This document shows, piece by piece, positions 5,200 to 6,723 of a stretch of 6,723 nucleotides of DNA. Each line of letters starts with the position of its first letter. Within the stretch, counting starts at the first letter, position 1. The position numbers were made by a program, and so were the translations under genes. Source of the stretch: Alphaproteobacteria bacterium (GTDB lineage: Bacteria; Pseudomonadota; Alphaproteobacteria; Micavibrionales; UBA2020); the NCBI GenBank assembly GCA_023136145.1, contig JAGLRU010000226.1, positions 1 through 6,723 of the forward strand, given 5' to 3'. The notes beneath the pieces are model-generated. The model saw nothing but the letters and a program-made list of their open reading frames with translations. It searched no databases and was not told the origin of the DNA.

Positions 5200-6450
5200 T
5201 TAGAACTGGATGTCTGTACCAACTGTAACTTGTGTAAAGTCATTATCGTTCGCGCCAGGAGCATCGAATTCGCCCCAAGCAATCGCTCCACGGAAGGTCA
5301 TTCCGGGGCCGAAAGTGTAACCACCACCAACTGTGAACTTCTCAACTTCGAACTCGCCAGCTGCGATGTTATCAGCATTAGCACCGATCGCAAGAGCATC
5401 GTAGTCTGTTTGCTGATTCAAGTAGCTTGCTCCGACATGGTACGGACCATTGTCATACGCACCGCCGACAACCCAAGTGTCACGGTCAACGTCACCGGTA
5501 GCAACGTTGACAGCCAAGTCAGTAGCAACAATGGTTTGCCCAGCACGTGAAGTGTCAGTAGCCAGATAACTTGCACCGAGAGAGAAGCCGTTATAGGCAA
5601 CGCTTGCGCCAACATTCCAAGTAGACGGGGCATCGTTAAACCAGTACTCTCCAGCAACAGTCGCAAGAGCAGCACCAACACCATCAGTACCTGTAACAGG
5701 AGCAAGTTCCTGAGATGCTGTACTATATCCAGCACCAACACCAATACCTAAACCTTGAACAGTTCCGTCCCAACGGGCAGACACTTCCCACAAGTTCTCG
5801 GATTCGTTAAGAAGGGCTGAACTATCGTCTCCAGCCATCGCAGCATTGCTTGAAGTCCCACCATTTTTGGGAGCATAAGAAACACCAGCTTGGAAGCCGT
5901 TAAATTTCGGCGTCAAGTATGTCAGGCGATCCGTTGCCTCAAAATCAGCATGTTGATAATCCCATGTGGTAACGTCATCGGCAAAACCACCATCGTTTTG
6001 TGCCAGAGTGCCTTGATTTGTAAGAGGGTCAAGTGCCTGAATAGAAACGCTTATGCCATCAATGTTTGAATCAGCAGAAGGAGCAGCAACTTGCAGCAAA
6101 TAGGCAGCACCGTCTTCAACACCGAGGTTAACACGACCCCACTGACCGGAAAAATAACCGTAGACTTCGTCCGTAACAACGCTGTTATCGCCATCAGCAA
6201 TTCTCAGTTCAGTAACAGCACCAACGGTCAGGCCGTTGTCAAGCGTGGTTTCGCCCATAAAGTGAAGTTCACTATTACGACGGAACTCAGCGTCATAACG
6301 GGAATCAGCTGCTGCTTCATCGTTATCGGCATAAACGCCATAAAATTTCAGATAGCCACTGAGATCCAGATTGATATTTGCAGCAACAGCCGGTGCAGAC
6401 ATCATAGTCACACCAACAAGTGCTGTCGTTACGAGCAAAAGTTTTTTCAT
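5200..6450 (-). CDS. Outer-membrane porin (general Gram-negative porin, alphaproteobacterial type)
   Basis: A 416-aa beta-barrel porin that lets small hydrophilic solutes cross the outer membrane. The N-terminus MKKLLLVTTALVGVTMMSAP then AVAA is a Sec signal peptide, with cleavage likely after A23 or A24. The mature part starts with a first strand NINLDLSGYLKFYGVY, followed by ELHFMGETTLDNGLTVGAVT (61-80) and DEVYGYFSGQWGRVNLGVED (94-113). These are the classic early strands and the GxxxLG segment of the Gram-negative porin superfamily. Alternating Gly/aromatic strands continue to the end, for example YHVGASYL and FTVGGGYTFGPGMTFRGAIAW, and the last residue is Phe (GTDIQF), the outer-membrane targeting signature. 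Loops are Asp/Asn-rich and there are no cysteines. I chose ATG 6450 because it starts the signal peptide and follows a GGAGG Shine-Dalgarno by 8 nt. A strong terminator follows. The pore's substrate cannot be told from sequence. Confidence 0.93.
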   Translation of the reverse strand: MKKLLLVTTALVGVTMMSAPAVAANINLDLSGYLKFYGVYADNDEAAADSRYDAEFRRNSELHFMGETTLDNGLTVGAVTELRIADGDNSVVTDEVYGYFSGQWGRVNLGVEDGAAYLLQVAAPSADSNIDGISVSIQALDPLTNQGTLAQNDGGFADDVTTWDYQHADFEATDRLTYLTPKFNGFQAGVSYAPKNGGTSSNAAMAGDDSSALLNESENLWEVSARWDGTVQGLGIGVGAGYSTASQELAPVTGTDGVGAALATVAGEYWFNDAPSTWNVGASVAYNGFSLGASYLATDTSRAGQTIVATDLAVNVATGDVDRDTWVVGGAYDNGPYHVGASYLNQQTDYDALAIGANADNIAAGEFEVEKFTVGGGYTFGPGMTFRGAIAWGEFDAPGANDNDFTQVTVGTDIQF

Positions 6451-6458
6451 TGATATTT

Positions 6459-6463
6459 CCTCC
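6459..6463 (-). promoter_or_regulatory. Shine-Dalgarno of the porin gene
   Basis: GGAGG lies 8 nt before ATG 6450 and decides the start against the longer in-frame reading that begins at GTG 6612. A hairpin stem ends 5 nt upstream of it (6469), so its accessibility could depend on leader structure. Confidence 0.8.
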
Positions 6464-6468
6464 AAATT

Positions 6469-6631
6469 GCCCTTCTCAAACAAGGGCGGTTCATTTCTAG
6501 ACTCTTGAACACGGCGCATAAGCCACATCGCATTGTCTCTTTCAGAGGAATAAGAGACTTTCATCACAAGGTCAACGCATACTCGCATCCTACTGTGACA
6601 AAAGCTTCGCACTGTTGCAAAGACGCAACAG
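6469..6631 (-). promoter_or_regulatory. Structured porin 5' leader with three consecutive hairpins
   Basis: In transcript order: CTGTTGC/GCAACAG (stem 6625-6631 with 6612-6618, 6-nt loop); GTCTCTT/AAGAGAC (6552-6558 with 6535-6541, 10-nt loop); and GCCCTT/AAGGGC (6482-6487 with 6469-6474, 7-nt loop), the last ending just before the Shine-Dalgarno. All stems are perfect. I match no known riboswitch. Porin mRNAs are often controlled in the leader by small RNAs or RNA stability, so regulation is plausible but inferred. Confidence 0.45.
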
Positions 6632-6648
6632 GTTTAAAGGTTATGGTT

Positions 6649-6677
6649 TACATAGAACTCGATTGTCGTTCTGGCAA
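6649..6677 (-). promoter_or_regulatory. Candidate sigma70-type promoter of the porin gene
   Basis: Minus-strand TTGCCA (6672-6677, 5 of 6 to TTGACA) is followed after 17 nt by TATGTA (6649-6654, 3 of 6). A start just downstream would give a leader of about 190 nt containing all three hairpins. A second candidate, TTGACC-17-TATTCC near 6547-6575, would give a shorter leader. The 273 nt upstream of the porin ATG otherwise contain no gene I can support. Confidence 0.35.
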
Positions 6678-6723
6678 TTGCTAGAATGCAGTAAATCATA
6701 AACCGTCATATAAATTCATTAAG

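Noticed and set aside
5418..5744. Leu/Val-rich 108-aa minus-strand frame inside the porin gene
   Set aside because: An out-of-frame shadow of the Gly/Ala/Thr-rich porin coding sequence.
6451..6612. In-frame upstream extension of the porin by 54 residues from GTG 6612
   Set aside because: It would bury the signal peptide in the interior. The GGAGG site and the MKKLLL signal sequence at 6450 give a clear start, and the extension overlaps the leader hairpins.

Overview
The window looks like chromosomal DNA of a Gram-negative bacterium, most likely an alphaproteobacterium. The grounds are an outer-membrane porin with a signal peptide and a C-terminal Phe, a class A penicillin-binding protein without the large insert of E. 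coli PBP1A, and short GC-rich palindromes scattered between genes. Lineage is inferred from general resemblance only. Sampled core-gene sequence is about 47-56% GC by hand count, while the stretch around 900-1500 is only about 33-37%.

Every supportable gene is on the minus strand, so transcription runs from high to low coordinates. In that order: (1) a porin gene (5200-6450) with a candidate promoter, a leader of about 200 nt carrying three consecutive hairpins, a strong Shine-Dalgarno and a textbook Rho-independent terminator (UUCG loop plus U-run), so it looks like a single-gene unit. (2) An intergenic region (4891-5199) holding that terminator, two GC-rich hairpins that may be one composite repeat, and the upstream region of the next gene. 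(3) An acetyl-CoA acetyltransferase-type thiolase (3697-4890) with all catalytic residues. (4) A short gap carrying a perfect 10-bp-stem hairpin whose core almost matches one of the hairpins near 5115. (5) A bifunctional PBP1A-family peptidoglycan synthase (1687-3591). (6) An AT-rich islet (about 528-1600) with three or four small unrecognised ORFs: a possible 32-aa peptide, a 95-aa acidic soluble protein, a 111-aa hydrophobic protein and a 92-aa helical, TPR-like protein. (7) The first 162 codons of trhP (yegQ), a U32-family tRNA hydroxylation protein, cut by the left edge.

The recognised genes are housekeeping: outer-membrane permeability, acetyl-CoA/acetoacetyl-CoA metabolism, cell-wall synthesis and tRNA wobble modification. 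They do not form one pathway. The parts that recognised families do not explain are the small-ORF islet, the structured porin leader and the dispersed palindromes. I cannot demonstrate a new biological system; the islet is the best candidate for something undescribed.
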